Shown here piece after piece: positions 29,183 to 37,145 of a DNA stretch of 64,000 nucleotides. The position numbers and the translations under genes were made by a program. This DNA comes from Allochromatium humboldtianum (GTDB lineage: Bacteria; Pseudomonadota; Gammaproteobacteria; Chromatiales; Chromatiaceae). Positions within the stretch are counted from its first letter, which is position 1; every line of letters begins with the position of its first letter. Below the pieces are notes generated by a model. The model was not told the DNA's origin. It made no database searches and saw only the letters and a program-made list of their open reading frames with translations. Where the stretch lies: positions 124,001 through 188,000 of the forward strand of contig NZ_JABZEO010000008.1 in the NCBI RefSeq assembly GCF_013385175.1, given 5' to 3'.

Positions 29183-30261
29183 GCGCTGGTCGCAGCCTCG
29201 ATCTCGAAGCGGCGGGCCGCCCGCTGGAGCTCTTCACGCGGCAACGGGTCGTCGAGCGTGGCGCTCATGGCCTCGGCGAGCGCTACGTCGTCGCCGATCG
29301 GCACCAGGGGGCCATAGCGTCCGCCATCCAGGATCTCGCGCGGACCGCTCGGGCAGTCGGTCGAGACCACAGGCGTACCGACCGCCAGCGCCTCGACCGG
29401 CACGAAGGGCAGTCCTTCCCAGCGCGATGAGAAGGCGAAGAGCGCGGCATGGGCCATGTAGGCATAGGGCTGGGGTACGAAACCGGGAAGCGCGAAGTCT
29501 TCTCCGACCCCGAGGCTCGCAGCCAGCGCCAGCAGGCGCTCGCGATGACGCCCCTCGCCGAGGATCATCAGCCGCGCCGGACGTCGGGCGCGCAGACGGG
29601 CGAAGGCGCGGACGAGCGTGGCGAAGTCCTTGCGCCCGCAGAGTTCGCCGACGCTCAGGATCAGCGGCGGCTGTCCGGGCGCGAACCAGGGATGATCCGG
29701 CGCCGGCAGGGCTTGGTCGAACAGACGCGCCGGCGCCACGGGCGAGGGCACGGCCCGGATGCGCGCACGCTCCAGCCCGGTATAGGCCGCCATGTCGTCG
29801 GCAGCCCCGAGACTGGGCACCAGCACGCGATCGGCGAAGCGATACAGCAGCCCCATCGATCGACGCTGGACCCAGCGGTCGATCACGCCGCGCGAGGCCA
29901 GATCGACCGAGATGGTGATCCCGGAACGCAGGATCAGCCGCGTCGACGTACCGGCCAGGGCGCGTGCCGCCAGCGCCAGCCGGTTGACGCGATCCTTGTC
30001 CGAGAGCATGACCGTCGGGCGCTCGCGGCGCAGATAGCGCACCACGGCCGGCAGCGCCATCAGGGTGTGCGCCGTCCCGAGATCGACGATCCGAGGAGCC
30101 GGATCACAGTGTTCGAGATGCGGCCCGTGCTCGCGCACCTTGAGCAGATCGACCCGATAGCCGCGTCCGACGAGCGCCGGCAGCAGATGGCGCGCGAGCC
30201 GATCGACGCCGCTGTGACCGGAGGTGGAGAGAAAACAGGCGATGCGGGGTGGCTGTGACAT
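29146..30261 (-). CDS. Glycosyltransferase family 4 (GT-B fold)
   Basis: 371 residues; N-terminal domain with FLSTSGHSGVDRLARHLLPAL, C-terminal donor domain with LILSVGELCGRKDFATLVRA, LMILGEGRHRERL and ALAVGTPVVSTDCPSGPREIL. Closely similar in the donor half to the gene at 26.5-27.7 kb, so the pair arose by duplication. Likely adds sugars to lipopolysaccharide or another surface glycan. Donor and acceptor cannot be read from the sequence. Confidence 0.88.
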   Translation of the reverse strand: MSQPPRIACFLSTSGHSGVDRLARHLLPALVGRGYRVDLLKVREHGPHLEHCDPAPRIVDLGTAHTLMALPAVVRYLRRERPTVMLSDKDRVNRLALAARALAGTSTRLILRSGITISVDLASRGVIDRWVQRRSMGLLYRFADRVLVPSLGAADDMAAYTGLERARIRAVPSPVAPARLFDQALPAPDHPWFAPGQPPLILSVGELCGRKDFATLVRAFARLRARRPARLMILGEGRHRERLLALAASLGVGEDFALPGFVPQPYAYMAHAALFAFSSRWEGLPFVPVEALAVGTPVVSTDCPSGPREILDGGRYGPLVPIGDDVALAEAMSATLDDPLPREELQRAARRFEIEAATSAYLDAMGLPAWA

Positions 30262-30344
30262 GGCGCCGATCTTAATCGTCTCATCGGCGCGGCGCGACTG
30301 CTTCGATCGAACGTCCGCCCGGGCCGGTCGTCTCTGGGTGGAAC

Positions 30345-30373
30345 TTGACCGATTCCGGAGCCCCAGCTACCCT
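30345..30373 (+). promoter_or_regulatory. Weak candidate promoter for the LuxE-like operon
   Basis: TTGACC (30345-30350), 17 bases, TACCCT (30368-30373). Good -35, poor -10. It lies in the 274-base gap (30262-30535) between the divergent glycosyltransferase and the acyl-protein synthetase; I see no other feature there. Confidence 0.3.
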
Positions 30374-30535
30374 CGAAACTCCAAACATCCTGGGCGGTGC
30401 CATGGCGCTCGAATGCCCGATCGCTCCCCGTCCGCGGACGGTCGGAATCGACCCAAGCCCGCTCGCGCCGCTCGCCGGCAGGGTCGCGCGGCCAGCGATT
30501 CCACCCCATAGGTCGCCAATCACGGATTGCCTCTG

Positions 30536-31702
30536 ATGATCGATCAGCCCGCCCAGCCGGCCTCCCGGCCCGTGCCCGACGCCGTCGAATCATTCTGCTC
30601 GCTCTCGGAGGCCTATGCCCCTGAGGCTCGCCATGAGTCGCTGTTCATCGAAGCCATGCGGGCCATCACGCACTGGCATCTCGAACGTTCTCCCTGGTAT
30701 CGGGCTTTCGCGCACCGTCACGGCGTAGACGCGGATCGGCTCGATCGGCTGGAGGCCGTGCTGGCCCTGCCGCCGGTCCATGCCAATTTCTTCAAGGCAC
30801 ACGAGATCCGCTCGATCACCCTGTCCGAAGTCACGGCCCATCTGACCTCCTCCGGGACGACGGGACAGAAATCGCAGATCTTCTTCGACGCCTTCACGCT
30901 CGGTCATGCGCGTGCCATGGTGGATCAGGTCATGCAGGTGCGCGGCGTGGTCAGCCAGACGCCGGCGCACTATCTGGTCAATGCCTATGAGCCGTTCGAA
31001 GGCTTGCAGCTCGGCACCTCCAACACGAACCAGTATCTGATGCGCTATGCGCCCGTGGCCGAGCAATTCTGGACGCTCAGACACATCGGCGGGGGGCGGC
31101 ACGAGTTCGACCCCTTCGGCGCCATTCGTCAACTGGAGCAGTGGGCGACGGGCGATCTGCCGGTACGCCTCATCGGGTTTCCGGCCTTTTTGCATTTCAT
31201 CCTCGAACGGATGCGGGACATGGGACATCCTGGACTCAGACTGCCGGCCGGGAGTCTGGTCGTGTTCGGCGGCGGCTGGAAGGGTCATGCCGACCGGGCG
31301 ATCCCCAAGTCCGACCTGTACCGGCACATCTCGACCCAGTTGGGCATTCCGGATGAGCGTGTCATCGAGACCTTCGGCGCCGTGGAGCACAGCGTGCCCT
31401 ATGTCGACTGCGCCGAGCACCATCTGCACCAGCCGGTCTGGTCGCGCGTGGTGATCCGCGATCTCAAGACACTGGAGCCGGTGGCGGATGGCCAGCCCGG
31501 CTTCCTCTCGTTCGTCTCCCCCTACATCACCTCGGCGCCCGCGCACAGCGTGGTCATGGGCGATCTGGCGGTGCGCCATCCGGCCGGATCCTGCGCCTGC
31601 GGCGATCATCCCACGCCCTGGTTCGAGGTGCTGGGTCGCGCCGGCGTCTCGACCAACAAGAGCTGCGCGGCGGCGGCCTCAGAGCTGCTCAAGCGCGCCT
31701 GA
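30536..31702 (+). CDS. LuxE-like acyl-protein synthetase
   Basis: 388 residues of the LuxE family (PF04443), which activates a fatty acid as acyl-AMP and then holds it on a C-terminal cysteine. Seen: FFKAHEIRSITLSEV, the nucleotide loop LTSSGTTGQKSQIFFD, VVFGGGWKGH, and the C-terminal GVSTNKSCAAAASELL with the expected acceptor Cys nine residues from the end of the chain region. In luminous bacteria LuxE passes the acyl group to LuxC for reduction to aldehyde; here a LuxC domain is encoded next, but no luciferase (luxAB) or acyltransferase (luxD) is nearby. Start: ATG 30536 preferred over TTG 30527. Confidence 0.85.
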   Translation: MIDQPAQPASRPVPDAVESFCSLSEAYAPEARHESLFIEAMRAITHWHLERSPWYRAFAHRHGVDADRLDRLEAVLALPPVHANFFKAHEIRSITLSEVTAHLTSSGTTGQKSQIFFDAFTLGHARAMVDQVMQVRGVVSQTPAHYLVNAYEPFEGLQLGTSNTNQYLMRYAPVAEQFWTLRHIGGGRHEFDPFGAIRQLEQWATGDLPVRLIGFPAFLHFILERMRDMGHPGLRLPAGSLVVFGGGWKGHADRAIPKSDLYRHISTQLGIPDERVIETFGAVEHSVPYVDCAEHHLHQPVWSRVVIRDLKTLEPVADGQPGFLSFVSPYITSAPAHSVVMGDLAVRHPAGSCACGDHPTPWFEVLGRAGVSTNKSCAAAASELLKRA

Positions 31703-31768
31703 ACAGGCATCGAACGGCCATCGGCGGCCCTTGGCGATCCGGCGAACCCTTTGGTTGGAATCACACGC

Positions 31769-34285
31769 ATGAACCGACATTTCTGGTTTGGTCAGTGGCT
31801 GGACGATGCGCAACTCGACGCGGCGATCGAGCGTTTGGATCAACACCTGGAACGGGTGCTGGAGTCGCCGTTTCCGTTCGAGGATCTGTTGACGGCGGCC
31901 CAGACGGTGTCCGACGGGTTGCGCGCCGGTCGACCGCTGCACGCCCGTCTGGCCGCGCTGGCGCGCGAGACCACGCCGGACGAGGAGGTGGACGCCATGC
32001 TCGCCGGGGCCTCGGCCTCCCTGACGCGGGCGTCCCTGCTGACCCGAGTGCGTGCCGAACTGGGCTGTTCCAGACCGGGCATCCCGACGCGCCGCTATCC
32101 CGATCGTCAGTTCGAGGCCTGGTCGCCGGTCGGCTGCGTGGTGCATGTCATGCCGTCCAACGTCTTCACCCTGGCGGCGCTCGGACTGGTCGAGGGCCTG
32201 CTGCCCGGCAATGTGAATCTCGTCAAGCTCAGCGCGCGCGATTCCAGCTTCGCGACCGAGTTTGCCGCCGCCCTCTGCGACGCCGATCCGGGCGGGCGTC
32301 TCGCCGACTATCTCGCCGTGGTCCATGTCGCCTCATCTGAATCTCGGCGTCTTTCGGCGCTCTTCGAGCGTGCCGATGCCATTTCGGCCTGGGGCGGCGA
32401 GCGGGCCATGGCCGCCGTGCGCGAGGCTGCGCCGCCGGGCGCCCGGCTGATCACCTGGGGGCACAAGGTCTCCTTCGCCTATGTCGCGGCTGAATGTTTG
32501 CGCGAGCCGGCGTTGCTGGAGGCCGCGCTCGATGGCGTAGCAACCGATGTCTGCCGGCTCGACCAGCAGGCCTGCTCCAGCCCGCAGACCCTGTTCGTCG
32601 AGGCCGATCGCGAGGGCGTCGAGCGCTTCGCCACGGCGCTGGCCGAACGTCTGGCCGTGCGCTCGCCCGAGATCCCGGGACAGGCGCCCGAGGGGGCCGA
32701 ACAGGCCGAGATCACCAGCGTCACGGCCGTGGCGCGCGCCGAGGAGGCGCTTGACCTGACCCGTGTCATCGAGGATCCGGTGCACGGGCGCTGGCGGATC
32801 CTCGTCGATCATCGTCCCGGTCTGCGCCCCTCGCCCCTGTACCGCACCCTCTGGGTCAAGGGTCTCGAGCGCGAGGCCATCATCGGCACGCTCCGCCCGA
32901 TGCGCGCCTGGCTCCAGAGCTGTGGTCTGGTCTGCGGACTGTCTTCGCTGGCGACCCTGTCGCGACGGCTGTTCGCGGCCGGCGTGACCCGCATCGCACG
33001 TCCAGGTCAGATGGTCGACAGCTATGCAGGTTCACCGCACGACGGCGTCTATGCCTTGCAACAGTTGGCGCGGCGCATCACCCTGGATCCGCCCGAGTCG
33101 GCGCGCCAGGTGGGCAGCTTCTCGGAGCTGGAGGCGCATCCGCCCTTGCCCGTCGCCGGTCTGCCGATCATGGACAAGACCCGTTTCCAGGCCGAGTCCC
33201 AGTCCGTGCGGGAGGTCGACCTGCTGTTCCGCAGCGGCGGTTCGAGCGGGCGGATCGTCTACTCCAGCTTCAGTTGGGAGGATTATCACGACCAGATGAC
33301 CGTCGCGGCCCACGGACTGGTCGCCGCCGGCCTGGAGCCGGACCGCGATCGGGTGATGAATCTGTTCGCCGCCGGTCATCTGTACGGCAGCTTCATCAGC
33401 TTCTGGACCATCCTCGAAACCCTGCGGGTACGCACCCTGCCGATGGGGATGATCCATGACTACGAGGAGATCATCGAGACCCTCCTCGGTACGGGCTGCA
33501 ATACACTGATCGGCGCGCCTTCGCATCTGCTGGCCTTGTTCATGGCCGCCGCCGGACGACTCACCGGCCGGATCGATAAGGTCTTCTATGGCGGCGAGCG
33601 ACTCACGAACGCCCAGCGCCGATACCTGATGGAGACCTGCGGCGTCTCGATCGTGCGCTCCGCCGCCTATGGTTCCAACGATGCCGGCCCCATGGGCTAT
33701 CAGTGTCCCGAATGCGAGGGCGGAGTACATCATCTGGCCAGCGCCATTCAGCACCTGGAGATCGTCGACCTGGACGAGGATCGCCCCGTCGCCGAGGGCG
33801 CCGTCGGTCGGTTGCTGTTCAGCTCCCTGGCCCGCGAGCAGCCACGGGTACGGCGTTACGAGATCGGCGACACGGGGCGCTGGATCCCCGGCGACTGCCC
33901 CTGCGGACGCACGGATCCGCGCTTCGAGCTGCTGGGCCGGACAGGCGATTTCTTCAAGGCCGGCGGTCCCTTCCTCAACTACCGGCGTTTCGTCGATATC
34001 CTCGGTGAGCAGCTGGGGTACGACGGCCCGGTGCAGGCCCATATCCACGAGGACGGCAACGACACACGGCTGGAGATCCGACTGGCCCGGCGGCCTGGGC
34101 TGGAGGCAGCGGCGGCCGAGGCCTGTCTGCGCGCCCAGTATGCCGAGATCGATTTCATGGAGAAGGAGTTCGGTCTGGCCTTCAGGTTCGAGGTCAGCGT
34201 CGTCGAGTCCGATGCCGACTTCGTCTTCGTCCCGGTCAGCGGCAAGCTCAAACCCATCTGTGATCACAGGAGCGCAGCCGGATGA
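31769..34285 (+). CDS. LuxC-like acyl reductase fused to a PaaK-like adenylate-forming domain
   Basis: 838 residues in two parts. Residues 1 to about 450 match LuxC acyl-CoA/acyl-protein reductases (PF05893, aldehyde dehydrogenase fold): VVHVMPSNVFTLAALGLVEG, ISAWGGERAM, and the catalytic Cys269 in RLDQQACSSPQ. Residues from about 460 on match phenylacetate-CoA ligase-like enzymes: LLFRSGGSSGRIVYSS (about 487), VFYGGERLTNAQ, AAYGSNDAGPMG, and the cysteine-rich CPCGRTDPRFELLGRTGD. One polypeptide could thus activate an acid and reduce it to aldehyde. Start ATG 31769; a TTG 18 bases earlier is possible. It overlaps the next gene by four bases. Confidence 0.85.
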   Translation: MNRHFWFGQWLDDAQLDAAIERLDQHLERVLESPFPFEDLLTAAQTVSDGLRAGRPLHARLAALARETTPDEEVDAMLAGASASLTRASLLTRVRAELGCSRPGIPTRRYPDRQFEAWSPVGCVVHVMPSNVFTLAALGLVEGLLPGNVNLVKLSARDSSFATEFAAALCDADPGGRLADYLAVVHVASSESRRLSALFERADAISAWGGERAMAAVREAAPPGARLITWGHKVSFAYVAAECLREPALLEAALDGVATDVCRLDQQACSSPQTLFVEADREGVERFATALAERLAVRSPEIPGQAPEGAEQAEITSVTAVARAEEALDLTRVIEDPVHGRWRILVDHRPGLRPSPLYRTLWVKGLEREAIIGTLRPMRAWLQSCGLVCGLSSLATLSRRLFAAGVTRIARPGQMVDSYAGSPHDGVYALQQLARRITLDPPESARQVGSFSELEAHPPLPVAGLPIMDKTRFQAESQSVREVDLLFRSGGSSGRIVYSSFSWEDYHDQMTVAAHGLVAAGLEPDRDRVMNLFAAGHLYGSFISFWTILETLRVRTLPMGMIHDYEEIIETLLGTGCNTLIGAPSHLLALFMAAAGRLTGRIDKVFYGGERLTNAQRRYLMETCGVSIVRSAAYGSNDAGPMGYQCPECEGGVHHLASAIQHLEIVDLDEDRPVAEGAVGRLLFSSLAREQPRVRRYEIGDTGRWIPGDCPCGRTDPRFELLGRTGDFFKAGGPFLNYRRFVDILGEQLGYDGPVQAHIHEDGNDTRLEIRLARRPGLEAAAAEACLRAQYAEIDFMEKEFGLAFRFEVSVVESDADFVFVPVSGKLKPICDHRSAAG

Positions 34286-35556
34286 GCGACCCCGTCCCCA
34301 ATCCCAGCCTGACCGAACATCTGCGCTTCGTGCGCGCGCACTCGCCCTGGTTCGCCGAGCAGTGGCGCGGGTTGCCGGACGAGATCGGCCTGGAGACCCT
34401 TCCAGTGACCGATCATGCCGCTTACTGGGCCGCCAACACACCGCAGGACAACCGGCTGCTGACCGCCCCGCATCGCGACGGCCTCGTCTTCAAGAGCGGC
34501 GGCACGACGGGCAGCCCCAAGTTCTCCTTCTTCAGCAACCAGGACTGGCAGCAATTCTGCCAAGTCTTCGGACAGGGGCTGCGTCGGGCCGGGCTGCGCG
34601 AGGGCGAGAAGGTCGCCAATATCTTCTATGGCGGACAGCTCTACGCCTCGTTGCTGTTCATCACCCGCTGCATCGAGGAGGCCGGCGGCGGCCTGTGCTT
34701 CCCGATCGGCGGCAGCGCGCCTCCCGAGGAACTCATCGACACACTGCGTCTGTTCCGCATCGAGACCCTGGCCGGCGTGCCGACATCGCTGCTGGCGCTG
34801 ATGCCCCATCTCGCGGCCCTGGAGCCGGGAGCCTTGCAGGTGCGCCGGTTCATCTACGGCGGGGAAGCCATGTACCCGGATCAGATCGCCGAACTCAAGC
34901 GTCTGCTGCCCGAGTGCGAGGTGGCCTCGATCGGTATCGCCGGCGTCGACTATGGCGAGATGGGCTGGGTGGACGCCAGTTGCGAGCCGGGTGTGCATCG
35001 CTGCTTCGACGAGAGCACGATCCTGGAGATCCTCGACGAGGAGCAGCGCCCGCTGGATGAGCCGGAGGCCGAGGGGCTGCTGCACATCACCAATGTCCGG
35101 CGCCGGCTGATGCCGATCATTCGCTATCCGGTCGGTGATCGGGGCCAGTGGATCGACCCGCCGGGAACACCGGGGCGGCGTTTCCGCGTGCTGGGACGAA
35201 CCGACACCGGCGCCCGCGTCGGCCCCATGACCCTGTACCTGAGCGATATCGAGCGCCTGCTCGGACGACTGAAGCTCGATCAGCACGTCAGCGGCTTCCA
35301 GCTCCTGATCGAACACAGTGAACGGCGCGACCGCTGTACCCTGCGCATCGCCGTCCAGAGACCGCTGGAGATCCCCGCCGGACTGTCCGAGCGGCTGGCC
35401 GACACCCTGTACGCCGAGCGTCACATGTACGCCGACCTCATCGCCCAGGGCATCGTCCATCCGTTGAGCGTGGAATGGGTCGCCGTCGGCGAACTGCGGA
35501 CCCATCCCCGGACCGGCAAGCTCCAGCGGGTCATCGACCGGAGGCTCGACCCTTGA
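34282..35556 (+). CDS. PaaK-like adenylate-forming enzyme
   Basis: 424 residues of the phenylacetate-CoA ligase-like superfamily: FKSGGTTGSPKFSFFSNQDW (P-loop, about residue 70), IFYGGQLYASLLFI, RRFIYGGEAMYPDQ, SIGIAGVDYGEMGW, and a C-terminal lid with RFRVLGRTDTGARVG. It is shorter than the PaaK part of its neighbour and carries no reductase. The ATG overlaps the previous stop (ATGA), and its own TGA overlaps the next start, so all are translationally coupled. Substrate unknown; it may supply a second activated acid. Confidence 0.83.
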   Translation: MSDPVPNPSLTEHLRFVRAHSPWFAEQWRGLPDEIGLETLPVTDHAAYWAANTPQDNRLLTAPHRDGLVFKSGGTTGSPKFSFFSNQDWQQFCQVFGQGLRRAGLREGEKVANIFYGGQLYASLLFITRCIEEAGGGLCFPIGGSAPPEELIDTLRLFRIETLAGVPTSLLALMPHLAALEPGALQVRRFIYGGEAMYPDQIAELKRLLPECEVASIGIAGVDYGEMGWVDASCEPGVHRCFDESTILEILDEEQRPLDEPEAEGLLHITNVRRRLMPIIRYPVGDRGQWIDPPGTPGRRFRVLGRTDTGARVGPMTLYLSDIERLLGRLKLDQHVSGFQLLIEHSERRDRCTLRIAVQRPLEIPAGLSERLADTLYAERHMYADLIAQGIVHPLSVEWVAVGELRTHPRTGKLQRVIDRRLDP

Positions 35557-37079
35557 CGTCATCCGGCACGCTCTGGGCACGCCTGCAGATCCCGGCCCTG
35601 GCCGCCATGCTGCCCTTGGTCCGGGGCGCGGCGCGCGAGCTGGCCCGTCAGTACGGGCTGGACGCCCAGACCCTGCCACGGGTCGAACTGGCGGTCGAGG
35701 AGGTCTTGAGCACGCTGCTGCGCGTCGCCTTCGACGAGGACGAGCGCGGCGAGCTGGCGATCGAGATCGATTCCACGCCGTCGCTGTTCCGTCTCTCGGT
35801 GCGCAGTCTCGGATTACCCTTCGATCACTCGCTGATCCCGGATTTCGATCCGCGGGCGTCCGAGGACGAATTGGCGGCCGGGCTGGAGAACGGCGGCCTG
35901 TCGGCCTTTCTGCTCAAGCAGATGACGAACCGTTACCGGCTGGTCAACGACGGCCGGCAGGGCTGCCGGTTCGAGCTGGAGTGGTTCATTCCCGGCCCGC
36001 ACATCGCTGAGCTGGACAGTGCGCCCGAGGTCTCCCGGATCGCCGCCGCGACAGCACCGGAGCCGGTCGAGTGCGTGCGCCCGCTACGCGAGGAGGAGGC
36101 CATCGGTCTGGCGCGGCTGGTGTATCGCGGTTACGGCTACTCCTATGTCTACGACGACATCTACTATCCCGACCGCCTCATCGCCCATCACCACGAGGGT
36201 CTGCTCAAGTCCTGGGTGGCGGTGACGGCCGCGCGGCGTCTGGTCGGCCATGTCGCCTTGATGAAGGCGCAGCGGGACGATCCGGCGGTGGAATGGGCGA
36301 TCGCGGTCGTGGATCCGGATTGGCGCGGCCTTGGTCTGATGAAGCAGCTCCTGGCGGCGGCCATCGAGGATGTGCAGACACGCGGCGAGACGGTCATGTA
36401 CGCGCACGCGGTCACGGCGCATCCCTTCACGCTCAAGACCGCGCGCTACTTCGGTTTCCAGCCGACGGCCCTGCTCTTGGGATATGCACCGGCGAGTCTG
36501 AGGTTTCGGCATATCAGCGAACAGCTCGCCCAGCGGGAGAGCACCTTCCTGACGGTCCGCTGCATGAAGCCGCTGACGCTGCAGAGGCTGTATCTGCCCG
36601 CGCGGCACCTGGAGCCTCTGCAACGACTGTTCGCGGCCCTTGGACTCGATCCCGACATCGAGTCCGGTCCGGGACTGGAGCCGACCGAGGAACGGACGAC
36701 CTTCACCAGCCGCATCAGCGCGGCCGTCAACGTCGCGCAACTGGATGTGACGCGGATCGGCCCTGATGTCCGCCAGGCCATCGCGCTTGAACGGCACCGA
36801 CTCTGTCTTGAGCACGTCGATGTCATCGATCTCAGTGTCGATCTGGCCGATCCCGCCGCACCGGCGCTGATCGAAGCCGCCGAGTCCTGTGGATTCTTCA
36901 TGGCCGGCCTCTCGCCCATGCTGCCCAAGCCGGCCAGTCTGACCCTGCAATACCTGAACAACATCAGCGTCGATCTCGGGGCCATCCGGACCGACGGCGA
37001 CCTGTCCGCCTGGATCAGCCAGTGGGTCGCCGCCGAGCAGACGCGCGTGGAGGGTCTGGCGTCGGGGATGCCGTCCTGA
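35553..37079 (+). CDS. RsbW-like ATPase domain fused to GNAT acetyltransferase
   Basis: 508 residues. The first 150 resemble the histidine-kinase-like ATPase fold of anti-sigma factors (RsbW/SpoIIAB type): VELAVEEVLSTLLRVAF as the N-box region and GLSAFLLKQMTNRYRL. The classical N-box Asn is not obvious, so ATP binding is uncertain. Residues about 180-340 form a GNAT domain: LVGHVALMKAQRDDP, then AVVDPDWRGLGLMKQLLAAA with the acetyl-CoA loop RGLGLM. The last 160 residues are not recognised. Start at TTG 35553: GGAGG lies eight bases upstream and the codon overlaps the previous stop (TTGA). Confidence 0.72.
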   Translation: MTSSGTLWARLQIPALAAMLPLVRGAARELARQYGLDAQTLPRVELAVEEVLSTLLRVAFDEDERGELAIEIDSTPSLFRLSVRSLGLPFDHSLIPDFDPRASEDELAAGLENGGLSAFLLKQMTNRYRLVNDGRQGCRFELEWFIPGPHIAELDSAPEVSRIAAATAPEPVECVRPLREEEAIGLARLVYRGYGYSYVYDDIYYPDRLIAHHHEGLLKSWVAVTAARRLVGHVALMKAQRDDPAVEWAIAVVDPDWRGLGLMKQLLAAAIEDVQTRGETVMYAHAVTAHPFTLKTARYFGFQPTALLLGYAPASLRFRHISEQLAQRESTFLTVRCMKPLTLQRLYLPARHLEPLQRLFAALGLDPDIESGPGLEPTEERTTFTSRISAAVNVAQLDVTRIGPDVRQAIALERHRLCLEHVDVIDLSVDLADPAAPALIEAAESCGFFMAGLSPMLPKPASLTLQYLNNISVDLGAIRTDGDLSAWISQWVAAEQTRVEGLASGMPS

Positions 37080-37145
37080 ATTCGGGCGTCTGACCGGCGC
37101 TGGGCGATGAGAGACGCGCATGGAACCCGCGAACAGGATCGAATC

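Noticed and set aside
30536-34285. A bioluminescence (lux) operon
   Set aside because: LuxE- and LuxC-like domains are present but there is no luxA, luxB or luxD, and the PaaK-like and GNAT partners are foreign to lux operons.
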